Assembly: GCA_948471525.1 (NCBI GenBank)
Contig: CAOKSY010000013.1
Span: forward strand, 1 to 41,457
Origin: an uncultured Clostridia bacterium
GTDB lineage: Bacteria > Bacillota > Clostridia > Christensenellales > UBA3700
Length of the DNA: 41,457 nucleotides
Direction: 5' to 3'
The translations under genes were made by a program, and so were the position numbers. The notes beneath the pieces are model-generated. The model saw only the letters and a program-made list of their open reading frames with translations, was not told the origin of the DNA and did no database searches. Each line of letters begins with the position of its first letter. The first letter of the stretch is position 1. Positions 7,821-15,513 of this stretch are shown here, piece after piece.

Positions 7821-8729
7821 TCAGTCTTCGATGGATTTATCGTTGGGTTCTACCTTATCTTTGACAAGGAACACAAGAGCAACCATTCCCGCGCCTACGT
7901 GCGAGCCTATGACCGGGCCGACGTCTACTATCACGGTGTTCTGAATTCCGTACTTGTCTTTTACGGTCTTTTCGAGAAGCAACGCATCGTCGTATGCGTC
8001 TGCGTGAACTATGCCGACAAGTTTCTGTTCTTCAGCGGGCAGCATCTTCTTGTCAAAATATTCAAGCATCGTCTTCATTGCTTTTTTATGCGAGATCTGC
8101 TTGCTTACAGGGATAAGTTTTCCGTTTTTATTAACATAAAGTATAGGCTTGATCTGCAAGGCTTCGCCGAGGAAAGCTTGGGTTTTGCTTGCTCTTCCCG
8201 TGCGGTAGAGATGCTTCATATCGTCGATAGTGAAGTAACCGCCGCAGTGATCTTTGAGATCTTCCGCATAAGCTACGAGTTCGTCGTAAGTAGCGCCGCT
8301 CTGAAGTTTTTGATCCACATACCATACGTAAAGTCCCTGTACGAACGCCGCCGCCGCCGATTCTATGATCGTGATCTTTCTGTCGGGATATTGCGCGGCA
8401 AGTTCTTTCGCCGCTATACACATCTGATCGTAAGTGCCGCTCAAAGCCTTGGCAAATCCTATATGCAATATATCGTAGCCCTGTTCGAGGATGGGGCGGA
8501 AGAGTTCCTCGGCTTGATACGCCGTGATCATAGTCGTCTGCGGCAGGTCCTCTTTTGTCTTGGCTTTTCTGCATGTGTCGTAGAATTCCTTGGGAGTAAG
8601 TTTTGTCTCCAAACCGTCGTATGCGGCTCCGTTGACGGTATAGCCCATGGGGAATATGGTAATATTTTCCGTAAGAAGGCTCTGTGGATAGTCGCTGGTA
8701 GCCTCCGCCGTGATCATAATTTTATTCAT
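7821..8729 (-). CDS. DegV family fatty-acid-binding protein
   Basis: 302 residues from the ATG at 8729, which has AAGGAG five to six bases upstream. An in-frame start further upstream (at 8786) would remove that ribosome site from its proper place and would begin inside the promoter. DegV proteins bind fatty acids; some act as FakB subunits that present exogenous fatty acids to the kinase FakA. Visible features: N-terminal MITAEATSDYPQSLL with the family's early Asp/Ser region, TTMITAYQAEELF, HIGFAKALSGTYDQM, and the C-terminal VGPVIGSHVGAGMVALVF. No FakA gene is in the window. Monocistronic, with its own promoter and terminator. Confidence 0.92.
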   Translation of the reverse strand: MNKIMITAEATSDYPQSLLTENITIFPMGYTVNGAAYDGLETKLTPKEFYDTCRKAKTKEDLPQTTMITAYQAEELFRPILEQGYDILHIGFAKALSGTYDQMCIAAKELAAQYPDRKITIIESAAAAFVQGLYVWYVDQKLQSGATYDELVAYAEDLKDHCGGYFTIDDMKHLYRTGRASKTQAFLGEALQIKPILYVNKNGKLIPVSKQISHKKAMKTMLEYFDKKMLPAEEQKLVGIVHADAYDDALLLEKTVKDKYGIQNTVIVDVGPVIGSHVGAGMVALVFLVKDKVEPNDKSIED

Positions 8730-8785
8730 ATTAACTCCTTCGCATATTATATACGCGTGTTTTATTAACATTATTAACATTATCA

Positions 8786-8815
8786 ATTATAATATAAAAT
8801 AAAAAGCTTTGTCAA
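8786..8815 (-). promoter_or_regulatory. Promoter of the DegV gene
   Basis: On the minus strand TTGACA (8815-8810), 18-bp spacer, TATAAT (8791-8786), about 57 nt upstream of the start codon. Confidence 0.75.
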
Positions 8816-9002
8816 GCGCTGATTTGCATGCGACGATCATATAATAATTGTACAAAACGATACAAAAAGCGGAGAAACGTCGTCTTTTGAGATATTTGAA
8901 TCGTGTATCGCAGTGTTGTAATTACAAGATCGACCGAATAACGCCGCATACGTATAGTTTGCGACAAAATATGCGCAGTCGACGAAAATTTGTAAATTTT
9001 AC
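8816..9002. other. Intergenic stretch with no recognised feature
   Basis: Between the divergent DegV and lipoprotein promoters. I find no ribosome-site-backed ORF, no tRNA and no convincing hairpin here. Confidence 0.5.
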
Positions 9003-9031
9003 TTGATTTATACATTCAAAAGATGTATTAT
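9003..9031 (+). promoter_or_regulatory. Promoter of the 9063 lipoprotein
   Basis: TTGATT (9003-9008), 17-bp spacer, TATTAT (9026-9031); 31 nt to the ATG, which has AGGAG upstream. Confidence 0.65.
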
Positions 9032-9062
9032 TAATAATGTAATAAATTAATAGGAGAAAACT

Positions 9063-10034
9063 ATGAAGAAAAAAATTTTGATTTCGGCAGTAGTAGTCAT
9101 AATGGTTTTGTCAATGACGATGGTTATGTTTGCCGGCTGTAAAGACAATGAAATAGATTTCGGACCGCAAACCATTGGCGTTGCGTCTCCCACTAATTTC
9201 GAGACAGAAAGCATAACTTCCGATATGACGGCTTACCAGATGTTGAAAGTCGGTATGAACAATTACTATGACGCGCCTGTCGCAGTTACCGTATACAACG
9301 GCAGCGTTGCTACTACGGTTATCGGCGTAACTATAAACCAGTTGGTAGAATCCTGCAAGATCAGAGTAGGTCAGGGAGATGCAGACGGCAACAATGTTAA
9401 CGGCGCAAAGTATTTCGCGGACAACAGATCTTATTCGATGGCGGCAAACCTCTATGAGAAGATGATCATCACCGAAGACGAAGTGTTGTATAAAAACGCT
9501 AAGAACGGCAAAACGAAATACGATGATAAGAAAGACGTATGGACTGTAAAGGGCGGCGATTGGAATTCTGAAGAGGAATACGACGACATAGCGGCTTTGG
9601 CAAAAGCTAAGGCAAACAATCCTACGATCCTTTGGATGTACGATCTTCAGGAAAGTTTTGTACTGTCGACTTCCACGGCTCCGAGTCTTGCGGGCGAAGT
9701 ATATTCTTTCACTCTCGATTTCGATCCTATCAAATCTACCGCAAACTATATCGATACGATGAAGGCTCAGCTGGAAGTAAATGCCGGTATGCCTGTCGAG
9801 GGACTTGAATTCACGAAGTTGCAGCTTAAGGTGGAAATGTGGTCCAACGGAACTATCAAGAGAATTCAGATCGTTGAGTCTTATAAAATGAAGCTCGTAT
9901 TGAAGGCTCTTGCAAACGCTAAACTCAACAGCGAACTTACGTTGAGATCGGATACGCAGTTTGCATACGAAGAGGTTGACGGTTATAAATTTGCCGATCA
10001 TCTCAAGCAGTATAATGAAAACGGTATAAGATAA
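9063..10034 (+). CDS. Putative lipoprotein, 323 aa
   Basis: ATG at 9063 with AGGAG upstream. The signal peptide is MKKKILISAVVVIMVLSMTM and onward, with a lipobox ending FAGC. The mature region looks like a beta-rich extracytoplasmic domain: a repeat-like N-terminal half (TAYQMLKVGMNNYYDAPVAV, then VTVYNGSVATTVIGVTIN) and a C-terminal half ending in ELTLRSDTQFAYEEVDGYKF. I do not recognise a family. It is monocistronic, with its own promoter and a strong terminator. Length is close to the 319-residue interrupted lipoprotein at 2601, but I see no clear sequence similarity between them. Confidence 0.85.
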   Translation: MKKKILISAVVVIMVLSMTMVMFAGCKDNEIDFGPQTIGVASPTNFETESITSDMTAYQMLKVGMNNYYDAPVAVTVYNGSVATTVIGVTINQLVESCKIRVGQGDADGNNVNGAKYFADNRSYSMAANLYEKMIITEDEVLYKNAKNGKTKYDDKKDVWTVKGGDWNSEEEYDDIAALAKAKANNPTILWMYDLQESFVLSTSTAPSLAGEVYSFTLDFDPIKSTANYIDTMKAQLEVNAGMPVEGLEFTKLQLKVEMWSNGTIKRIQIVESYKMKLVLKALANAKLNSELTLRSDTQFAYEEVDGYKFADHLKQYNENGIR

Positions 10035-10056
10035 TCAAAATTTATCTATAAAAAAC

Positions 10057-10080
10057 GAAGGACTTCGGTCCTTCTTTTTT
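10057..10080 (+). terminator. Intrinsic terminator with UUCG loop
   Basis: GAAGGAC - TTCG - GTCCTTC followed by TTTTTT, just after the lipoprotein stop. The UUCG tetraloop is exceptionally stable. Confidence 0.92.
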
Positions 10081-10163
10081 ATTCCTTTTCTCATAAAATA
10101 ACTTGATACAACTATAATAATACAAAATACGACGTTATTCTCTATAATAATCTAAAAAATGTA

Positions 10164-10192
10164 TTGCAAAACCTTTATAAATATTGTACAAT
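10164..10192 (+). promoter_or_regulatory. Promoter of the PAP2-ligase operon
   Basis: TTGCAA (10164-10169), 17-bp spacer, TACAAT (10187-10192), 30 nt before the TTG start. Confidence 0.75.
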
Positions 10193-10221
10193 AATTATAG
10201 TTTTTTACGGGAGATACGGCA

Positions 10222-11208
10222 TTGAATCAGGATAGAAAAAACAAAGTTATATCTTTGGCTATACACGTTTCTGTGGCAATTGTCTTCGCCGCGATAATGA
10301 TTTTGCTTTGTTTTAAAAACGGAGACGGTCAGTATTACGATCTGTTGATAAACAAGGCGTTGTCTAAGTCTATAGACGGAAATTGGGCAAAGACGGCTTT
10401 TGCGTTTATCTTTTCTATAATAGCGGAGTATCCGGCATATTTTATATTGCCGATTTTTGCGGTAATGCTTTTTTACAGCGACGATCTTTTGGAAAAAAAA
10501 TACAGAATACCTTTTAAGATTGCTACCGCGGGACTTAGCGTTATTGGCTGGGTGATACTGTGTTGCAAGAGCGAAGTCGCCGATATGATAGAAGCTACGG
10601 GCTTCAGCGGTATAAAATTTTATCTGTTGATGGGGATACTCGCGCTCTGCGCTGCGGCTCTTGGATTGTATCTGGGTAAATTTATTCCAAAGAAAACGAG
10701 ATATATGCTTTTTAAATTCGCAATGTTTGCGATAGCGTATCTTTTGATAGCTTTGGCGGTAAATCAGCTGATGAAGACGGTATGGCATAGAATGAGATTT
10801 AGGGATATGCTCAAGGAAAATGCAATCGGACACGACGGATTTTCCAACTTTATGCCTTGGTTTAAACCCGATAGGTCAAACGTGGAGTTGAACGAAGGTT
10901 ATAAGTATACGTCTTTCCCGTCGGGTCATTCCAGTTCTGCAGTACATATATTTATACTTTGCACTCTGTATAAAGTGGTGCCTTCTTGGAATGAGAAGAG
11001 ATGGCTGAAATACGTGCTTTACGGAGGCTGTTCGGCTTTTGTATTGCTGACTATGATATCGAGAATATGCGACGACGCTCATTTTCTGTCCGACGTAATT
11101 GCGGGCGCGTCGATATCGTATATAATATACAAAATAACAGAATATCTATTCTTTAGAAACGGGAAAAACTTTGCTTTTGCTGAAAAGGCGCTGGCAGAGT
11201 TGGAGTAA
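10222..11208 (+). CDS. PAP2 superfamily membrane phosphatase
   Basis: 328 residues from a TTG start preceded by GGGAG. PAP2 enzymes remove phosphate from lipid phosphates such as phosphatidic acid or undecaprenyl pyrophosphate, with the active site at the membrane's outer face. There are several membrane segments (AIHVSVAIVFAAIMILLCF, FIFSIIAEYPAYFILPIFAV, others). The phosphatase signature is present: KTVWHRMRFRD for motif 1 (the usual Arg-Pro is Arg-Phe here), SFPSGHSS for motif 2 (H236), and SRICDDAHFLSDV for motif 3 (R281, H287, D291). The substrate cannot be told from sequence. It sits 2 nt upstream of the AMP-ligase, so the two are cotranscribed, which favours a lipid role. Confidence 0.88.
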   Translation: MNQDRKNKVISLAIHVSVAIVFAAIMILLCFKNGDGQYYDLLINKALSKSIDGNWAKTAFAFIFSIIAEYPAYFILPIFAVMLFYSDDLLEKKYRIPFKIATAGLSVIGWVILCCKSEVADMIEATGFSGIKFYLLMGILALCAAALGLYLGKFIPKKTRYMLFKFAMFAIAYLLIALAVNQLMKTVWHRMRFRDMLKENAIGHDGFSNFMPWFKPDRSNVELNEGYKYTSFPSGHSSSAVHIFILCTLYKVVPSWNEKRWLKYVLYGGCSAFVLLTMISRICDDAHFLSDVIAGASISYIIYKITEYLFFRNGKNFAFAEKALAELE

Positions 11209-11210
11209 CA

Positions 11211-12845
11211 ATGGGAAAATTTGACAAGTCGATGTTCCGTTACCTTAGGGACGAGACTGCAAGACTGCCTAGAAAAAACAAGGTATGGGATTTTTTCGGC
11301 GCTTCGGTAGGCATCGGCAAATTTATAGAGACTGTCGAAGGATTGAGCGGTTATCTGCAAAATCTGGGAATAGGAAAAGGCGATAACGTGATACTGTGTC
11401 TGGGAAATATTCCCGACGCGATAGTCGCATTTTACGCCATAAACAATACGGGGGCGGTTGCAAATTTGGTGCATCCGCTTATTCCGTCGGAAGGATTGAA
11501 AAAAATGTCGGAAAATATGAATGCCAAAGCATTTATATTGTTTGACGAATTCTACAATAAATACGAATGGCTTAAAAAATCGGATAAGCCCGTAATTCTT
11601 TGCCGTGCAAGCGATTTTCTGCCGCGTGCGTTTAAATTGCCTTATAATCTTTATATTTACAATAAAGTAAAAGATATAGAATACTCCGACCGCGTGGTGA
11701 GATTTAAAGACGCTATCGGCAAATTTGAACCGAAAAAAGTCGAGATCTGCGGCGACGATATCGCTGTATATATGCACAGCGGAGGAACGACGGGCGTATC
11801 TAAGACCGTAATGCTGTCCAATGATGCGTTTAATCATCTCGCCGACAATATGATCGATCTGATAGGCGGAGGCGTGGACGACAGCGAGAGTATGCTTATG
11901 GTATTGCCTCTTTTCCACAATTTCGGACTCGGAGTATGTATGCATACGGTGCTTTCTGCAGGCGGCAAGGCTGTGATGATGCCCAAATTCAATCCCAAAG
12001 GCGCTTGTAGGCTATTAAAACGCGCGGGCGTGACATATATGGCGGGCGTACCCAATATGTATGCCAAAATGGTCGCCTGCGGCAAATTTAAAGGGAAATA
12101 TCTCAAGAAGATCAAGAATTGTTACTGCGGAGGCGAAAAGCTGTCGGACGAGATAAAAGCCGCATTCGAAGAGGCTATGGCAAAAAGCGGTAATCCTATC
12201 AAACTTTGTACCGGTTACGGACTGACGGAAGGCGGAATATGCTGTGTAAACACTATGGATATTCACAGAGAGGGCACGCTTGGAAAACCGGTCAAGAACA
12301 ACGAATTCGCAATCGTGGACGAAAATAATACGTTTTTACAGCCTATGGAGCGAGGCATGATCGTGATCAGCTGTAATTCGATGATGAGCGGCTATTATAA
12401 TGCTCCCGAAATGGACGAACAGGTATTTTTTACCGACGCGCAAGGAAAGAGATGGCTTAAGACCGGAGATGTCGGCTATATGGACGCAGACGGATACGTC
12501 TATTTTGTAGATAGACTCAAGCGTATGGTCAAAATAAGCGGCGTTAACGTATTTCCGCAGGAGATCGAAGACTGCGTCAATAGCTATCGCGGAATCTCTA
12601 AGAGCTGTGTGATACCGTATAAAGAAAAGGGGAAGACTTTTCTAAAACTATACATAGTGACCGAGCAGGACGTGAATGCAGATTGCGAGTATTTGGACGG
12701 ATTACGCGCCCATATAGGAAAAAATCTGCTAAAATACAATTTGCCTAAGATAATAGAGGCGGCAAAATCTCTGCCGTTGACGCAGATAGGAAAAGTGGAT
12801 TTTAAAGTACTTCAACAGTTGGAAGATAATAAAGGCAACGATTGA
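11211..12845 (+). CDS. AMP-dependent synthetase/ligase (acyl-CoA synthetase-like)
   Basis: 544 residues of the ANL adenylating superfamily: it activates a carboxylate as acyl-AMP and usually transfers it to CoA. The P-loop-like motif is SGGTTGVSK (190-198). Others visible are YGLTEGG (336-342), KTGDVGYMDADGYVYFVDR, the hinge RLKRMVKISGVNVFPQEIED and the C-terminal catalytic lysine region LPLTQIGKVDFK. The overall form resembles medium/long-chain fatty acyl-CoA ligases, but the substrate pocket cannot be read by eye. The GAG-rich end of the PAP2 gene supplies a ribosome site. The operon ends at the terminator at 12861. Confidence 0.9.
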   Translation: MGKFDKSMFRYLRDETARLPRKNKVWDFFGASVGIGKFIETVEGLSGYLQNLGIGKGDNVILCLGNIPDAIVAFYAINNTGAVANLVHPLIPSEGLKKMSENMNAKAFILFDEFYNKYEWLKKSDKPVILCRASDFLPRAFKLPYNLYIYNKVKDIEYSDRVVRFKDAIGKFEPKKVEICGDDIAVYMHSGGTTGVSKTVMLSNDAFNHLADNMIDLIGGGVDDSESMLMVLPLFHNFGLGVCMHTVLSAGGKAVMMPKFNPKGACRLLKRAGVTYMAGVPNMYAKMVACGKFKGKYLKKIKNCYCGGEKLSDEIKAAFEEAMAKSGNPIKLCTGYGLTEGGICCVNTMDIHREGTLGKPVKNNEFAIVDENNTFLQPMERGMIVISCNSMMSGYYNAPEMDEQVFFTDAQGKRWLKTGDVGYMDADGYVYFVDRLKRMVKISGVNVFPQEIEDCVNSYRGISKSCVIPYKEKGKTFLKLYIVTEQDVNADCEYLDGLRAHIGKNLLKYNLPKIIEAAKSLPLTQIGKVDFKVLQQLEDNKGND

Positions 12846-12860
12846 TTATAACCTATAGGA

Positions 12861-12892
12861 AAAAGCCGCTTGCATTGATGCGAGCGGCTTTT
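12861..12892. terminator. Bidirectional terminator between the ligase and murG
   Basis: AAAAGCCGCTTGCAT and ATGCGAGCGGCTTTT pair over 15 positions with one T-G wobble and a 2-nt tip. It sits between convergent genes. Confidence 0.85.
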
Positions 12893-12897
12893 GGACT

Positions 12898-13965
12898 TTA
12901 ATATGACGGCGAGCTTGCCATTGCCGGCGCGGGGCGGTATTGAAGCGCGATCTTGTTGATATAGTCCGCTATTTTTGAATTGTTGCCTCTATCGTATTTA
13001 TAGACCTTCTTATCGAAGGTGGATAATTTCTCGAGCATGGCGAGAAGCGTGTCGCGATTGAGCTTGTATTCCTCAAGCATAAGCGCATAACCGTTCTGAG
13101 TAAGATATTTTGCATTTAGCACCTGATCTCCGCGCGACGACTTGTTCTGCAGCGGGATATAAAGCGCGCGTTTGTTGAGCGCGTTTATTTCCGTAGAAGC
13201 TCCCGCGCCGCAACGCGAGACGATCAAATCGCTTGCTGAAATATAGTCCTGTATATTGTCGACGTATTCGAGCTGGATATAGTTCTTATGCGATATAGGG
13301 GTGAGAGACTTGCCGCATATGTGTATTACCTGATATCTGCGGCACAGTTCGTCGAGAGATGAGTATACGACGTTGTTGATCGCCTTTGCGCCCAAAGAGC
13401 CGCCCATAATCAAAAGAACGGGGGCGTAATGGTTGAGATCGTGAGATTGGTATACGCGTTCGGGATGCGCGTCGAAAAAGTCTTTTCTGATAGGATTCTC
13501 GAATACTTTGGCGTTGCGCTTTTTGCAGGTGTCGTCAAAGCAGGTTATTATGCCCTTGGCAAAACGGCTGTTGAGTTTGTTGGCAAGTCCGAGAGAGTAA
13601 TCGGATTCGTGGCACACGGTAGGAATGCCGAGTTGTTTTGCCGCGTATACTACCGGCATAGCCACGTAGCCGCCTTTTGAAAACACTACGTCGATGTTGT
13701 TATCTTTGAGTATCTTTTTTGCCTGAGCGATGTATGACGGTAATTTAAACGGAATAGCAAGATTGGAAAGTTTTTTTGTTCTGTCAAACTTTATGCTGTC
13801 GCAGTGGCAGAACTGCACATTGTACTTCTTGCATATCTCGCTTTCCATTTTATCTTTGTTGCCTATATATATCACTTTATCGAAATATTTATATAATTCT
13901 TCGAGTATTGCCATATTAGGCATTACGTGTCCGGCAGTGCCGCCGCCGGTGAGCGCTATGTTCAT
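12898..13965 (-). CDS. murG: MurG, lipid II-forming N-acetylglucosaminyltransferase
   Basis: Transfers GlcNAc from UDP-GlcNAc to lipid I, giving lipid II, at the inner face of the membrane (GT28). 355 residues, normal length. N-terminal GGGTAGH (7-13) is the lipid I-site glycine loop; VVFSKGGYVAMPVVYAA and CHESDYSLGLANKL are typical of Bacillota MurG. The second glycine loop is MGGSLGAKAIN; the UDP-GlcNAc site shows SRCGAGASTEINAL and NKSSRGDQVLNAKYL. The start has GGAGGT upstream. It is monocistronic and outside any division/cell-wall cluster here, as in some clostridia. The short PAPAMASS tail is unusual. Confidence 0.93.
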   Translation of the reverse strand: MNIALTGGGTAGHVMPNMAILEELYKYFDKVIYIGNKDKMESEICKKYNVQFCHCDSIKFDRTKKLSNLAIPFKLPSYIAQAKKILKDNNIDVVFSKGGYVAMPVVYAAKQLGIPTVCHESDYSLGLANKLNSRFAKGIITCFDDTCKKRNAKVFENPIRKDFFDAHPERVYQSHDLNHYAPVLLIMGGSLGAKAINNVVYSSLDELCRRYQVIHICGKSLTPISHKNYIQLEYVDNIQDYISASDLIVSRCGAGASTEINALNKRALYIPLQNKSSRGDQVLNAKYLTQNGYALMLEEYKLNRDTLLAMLEKLSTFDKKVYKYDRGNNSKIADYINKIALQYRPAPAMASSPSY

Positions 13966-13984
13966 AACTTTACCTCCGATGTGT

Positions 13985-14012
13985 TTTATACTAGTGTTTG
14001 CGAATGAGTAAA
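13985..14012 (-). promoter_or_regulatory. Possible murG promoter
   Basis: Minus strand TTTACT (14012-14007), 16-bp spacer, TATAAA (13990-13985), about 20 nt from the start codon. The boxes are only moderate matches. Confidence 0.4.
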
Positions 14013-14085
14013 ATTTATTTGTCTTCCGTTTTATGATATGATTTTTTGGAGAAAATAGTTATTTTGAGATATCAAACAAGCATAT

Positions 14086-14098
14086 TGAACATTGTTCA
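14086..14098. promoter_or_regulatory. Operator-like palindrome TGAACATTGTTCA
   Basis: Perfect inverted repeat with 6-bp arms and a one-base centre. It matches the site at 14246 except for the centre base and lies in the long murG/hydrolase intergenic region. GAAC-N3-GTTC spacing differs from the Gram-positive LexA box (GAAC-N4-GTTC). Confidence 0.6.
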
Positions 14099-14245
14099 AA
14101 AGGAAAATGTGGGATATGAGGCGATTGACGTGAGATTTTGAGGGGGGAGATAAGGTTGTTTGATTAAAATCCAAATCTATAATGCTGTTGTTATAGGGGG
14201 AGCAAATTTAAATATAATTAATTTTTGAAGAAAAGATGAGCTGAT

Positions 14246-14258
14246 TGAACACTGTTCA
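14246..14258. promoter_or_regulatory. Operator-like palindrome TGAACACTGTTCA
   Basis: Second perfect copy, 160 bp downstream of the first. Both are preceded by AT (ATTGAACA). Two spaced copies suggest cooperative binding or looping by one repressor whose gene is not in the window. Confidence 0.6.
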
Positions 14259-14329
14259 GTCGCTATTAACGCGAAGTAGAATATATAAAGAGTGCAAACA
14301 CAGAAAGATAATTGAGGGAAAGATAAAAG

Positions 14330-14363
14330 GATGAGATTTCTCGAATGCGCTCGAAATGACGGA
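14330..14363. repeat. Dispersed GATGAGATTTCTC...CGAAATGACGG repeat
   Basis: A short copy of the family (GGATGAGATTTCTCGAATGC, then GCTCGAAATGACGG). The rest of 14099-14490 holds the operators but no gene I can support. Confidence 0.65.
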
Positions 14364-14490
14364 TAGCTGCGTGTGAAATGACAGACAAATATCTTAATGG
14401 CATAATTAATAAAATATTTTAATTGTGAAAGCTATATGGAGCAGGAGGAGCTTTTTCTGCCGAAGCCGATAAAAAACACAACAAATTGGG

Positions 14491-14519
14491 TTGAAAATTT
14501 TTAAAATATACTATATAAT
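14491..14519 (+). promoter_or_regulatory. Promoter of the hydrolase-parE-parC run
   Basis: TTGAAA (14491-14496), 17-bp spacer, TATAAT (14514-14519), 34 nt before the ATG, which has AAGGA upstream. Confidence 0.7.
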
Positions 14520-14553
14520 GTATATATAAATAAAAATATAAAGGAACTGACAG

Positions 14554-15492
14554 ATGGAAAAAATCACCAAAACAATACTCGGCAACGATGATTACGAAGT
14601 GACTATGACTATTTGGGAGCCCGACGGCGAACCCAAGGGCATAATCCAGATATTTCACGGAATGGTCGAGCATATCGACAGATACGACGATTTTGCAAGA
14701 TATCTCAATTCCAAAGGATATATAGTCGCAGGCGACGACCACAGAGGGCACGGACGTACTGCGAAAAAAGAATTTTTGGGACTTGTGCCGTTTGGGCACA
14801 CGTATTTCGATACCATAGACGACGAGAAGATAATTACGGCTTTTCTCAAAGAAAAGTACGGCGATCTGCCGGTAATTATATTCGCGCACAGTTACGGATC
14901 TTTCTTGGGACAGGGCTATATTCAGCAAAACAGCGGAGAGATAGACGGCTGTATTCTCAGCGGCTCGGCTATGATGAACGGACCTGAGGTCGCTATCGCC
15001 AAGAGCGTATCGTCAATGCAGTACAAACTTTGCGGACGGGACAAGCCCGCCAATCTTATCAAGAATCTTACTTTCGGACAGTATGAAAAGCCTTTTAAGA
15101 AAGAAAAGCGCGTAAACGCATGGCTCAACCGCGACGCGAAAGAGTGCGAGAAGTATAATAACGATCCATTCTGCAACTATACGATGTCGATAGCTTTTTA
15201 TAAGAATTTCTTTGACGGATTGAGCAAGATATACGACGGGGAGAGACTGCAGGCGATAAGGAAAGACTTGCCTATCTATATACTCAGCGGCGACAGAGAT
15301 CCCGTGGGCAAGATGGGCAAACTCGTCACTAAGCTCTACGATATGTATAAGGACGTCGGCATAGAGGACGTGCGTATCAAACTGTACGAACTAGCCAGAC
15401 ACGAGATAATAAACGAACTCAATAAAGAAGAAGTCTACGACGACGTAGTCGCTTGGGCGGACGGCGTGGTAGAAGCCGAAAACAACAAATAA
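14554..15492 (+). CDS. Alpha/beta hydrolase, monoacylglycerol lipase-like
   Basis: 312 residues of the serine aminopeptidase/monoacylglycerol lipase type (Hydrolase_4). The oxyanion region is IFHGMVEHIDRYDDFARYL, followed by DDHRGHGRT as in lysophospholipases. The nucleophile elbow is AHSYGS (S113), with Ala in place of the usual first Gly. The likely acid is D249 in GDRDPVG and the histidine is H283 in ARHEI, completing a triad. No signal peptide, so cytoplasmic. It begins the run into parE (21 nt gap), an unusual partner for a topoisomerase, and the link is probably only transcriptional. Substrate unknown; a glycerol or phospholipid ester is likely from the family. Confidence 0.9.
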   Translation: MEKITKTILGNDDYEVTMTIWEPDGEPKGIIQIFHGMVEHIDRYDDFARYLNSKGYIVAGDDHRGHGRTAKKEFLGLVPFGHTYFDTIDDEKIITAFLKEKYGDLPVIIFAHSYGSFLGQGYIQQNSGEIDGCILSGSAMMNGPEVAIAKSVSSMQYKLCGRDKPANLIKNLTFGQYEKPFKKEKRVNAWLNRDAKECEKYNNDPFCNYTMSIAFYKNFFDGLSKIYDGERLQAIRKDLPIYILSGDRDPVGKMGKLVTKLYDMYKDVGIEDVRIKLYELARHEIINELNKEEVYDDVVAWADGVVEAENNK

Positions 15493-15513
15493 TCCATACT
15501 ACAAGGAAGAAAT

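Noticed and set aside
7899..8768. 289-residue plus-strand frame opposite the DegV gene
   Set aside because: DegV has family motifs, ribosome site, promoter and terminator on the other strand; this frame has none.
9111..10001. 296-residue minus-strand frame opposite the 9063 lipoprotein
   Set aside because: The plus-strand gene has a signal peptide, lipobox, promoter and terminator; the antisense frame lacks all of these.
14086..14258. LexA/SOS boxes
   Set aside because: The spacing is GAAC-N3-GTTC, while the Gram-positive SOS box has four central bases.
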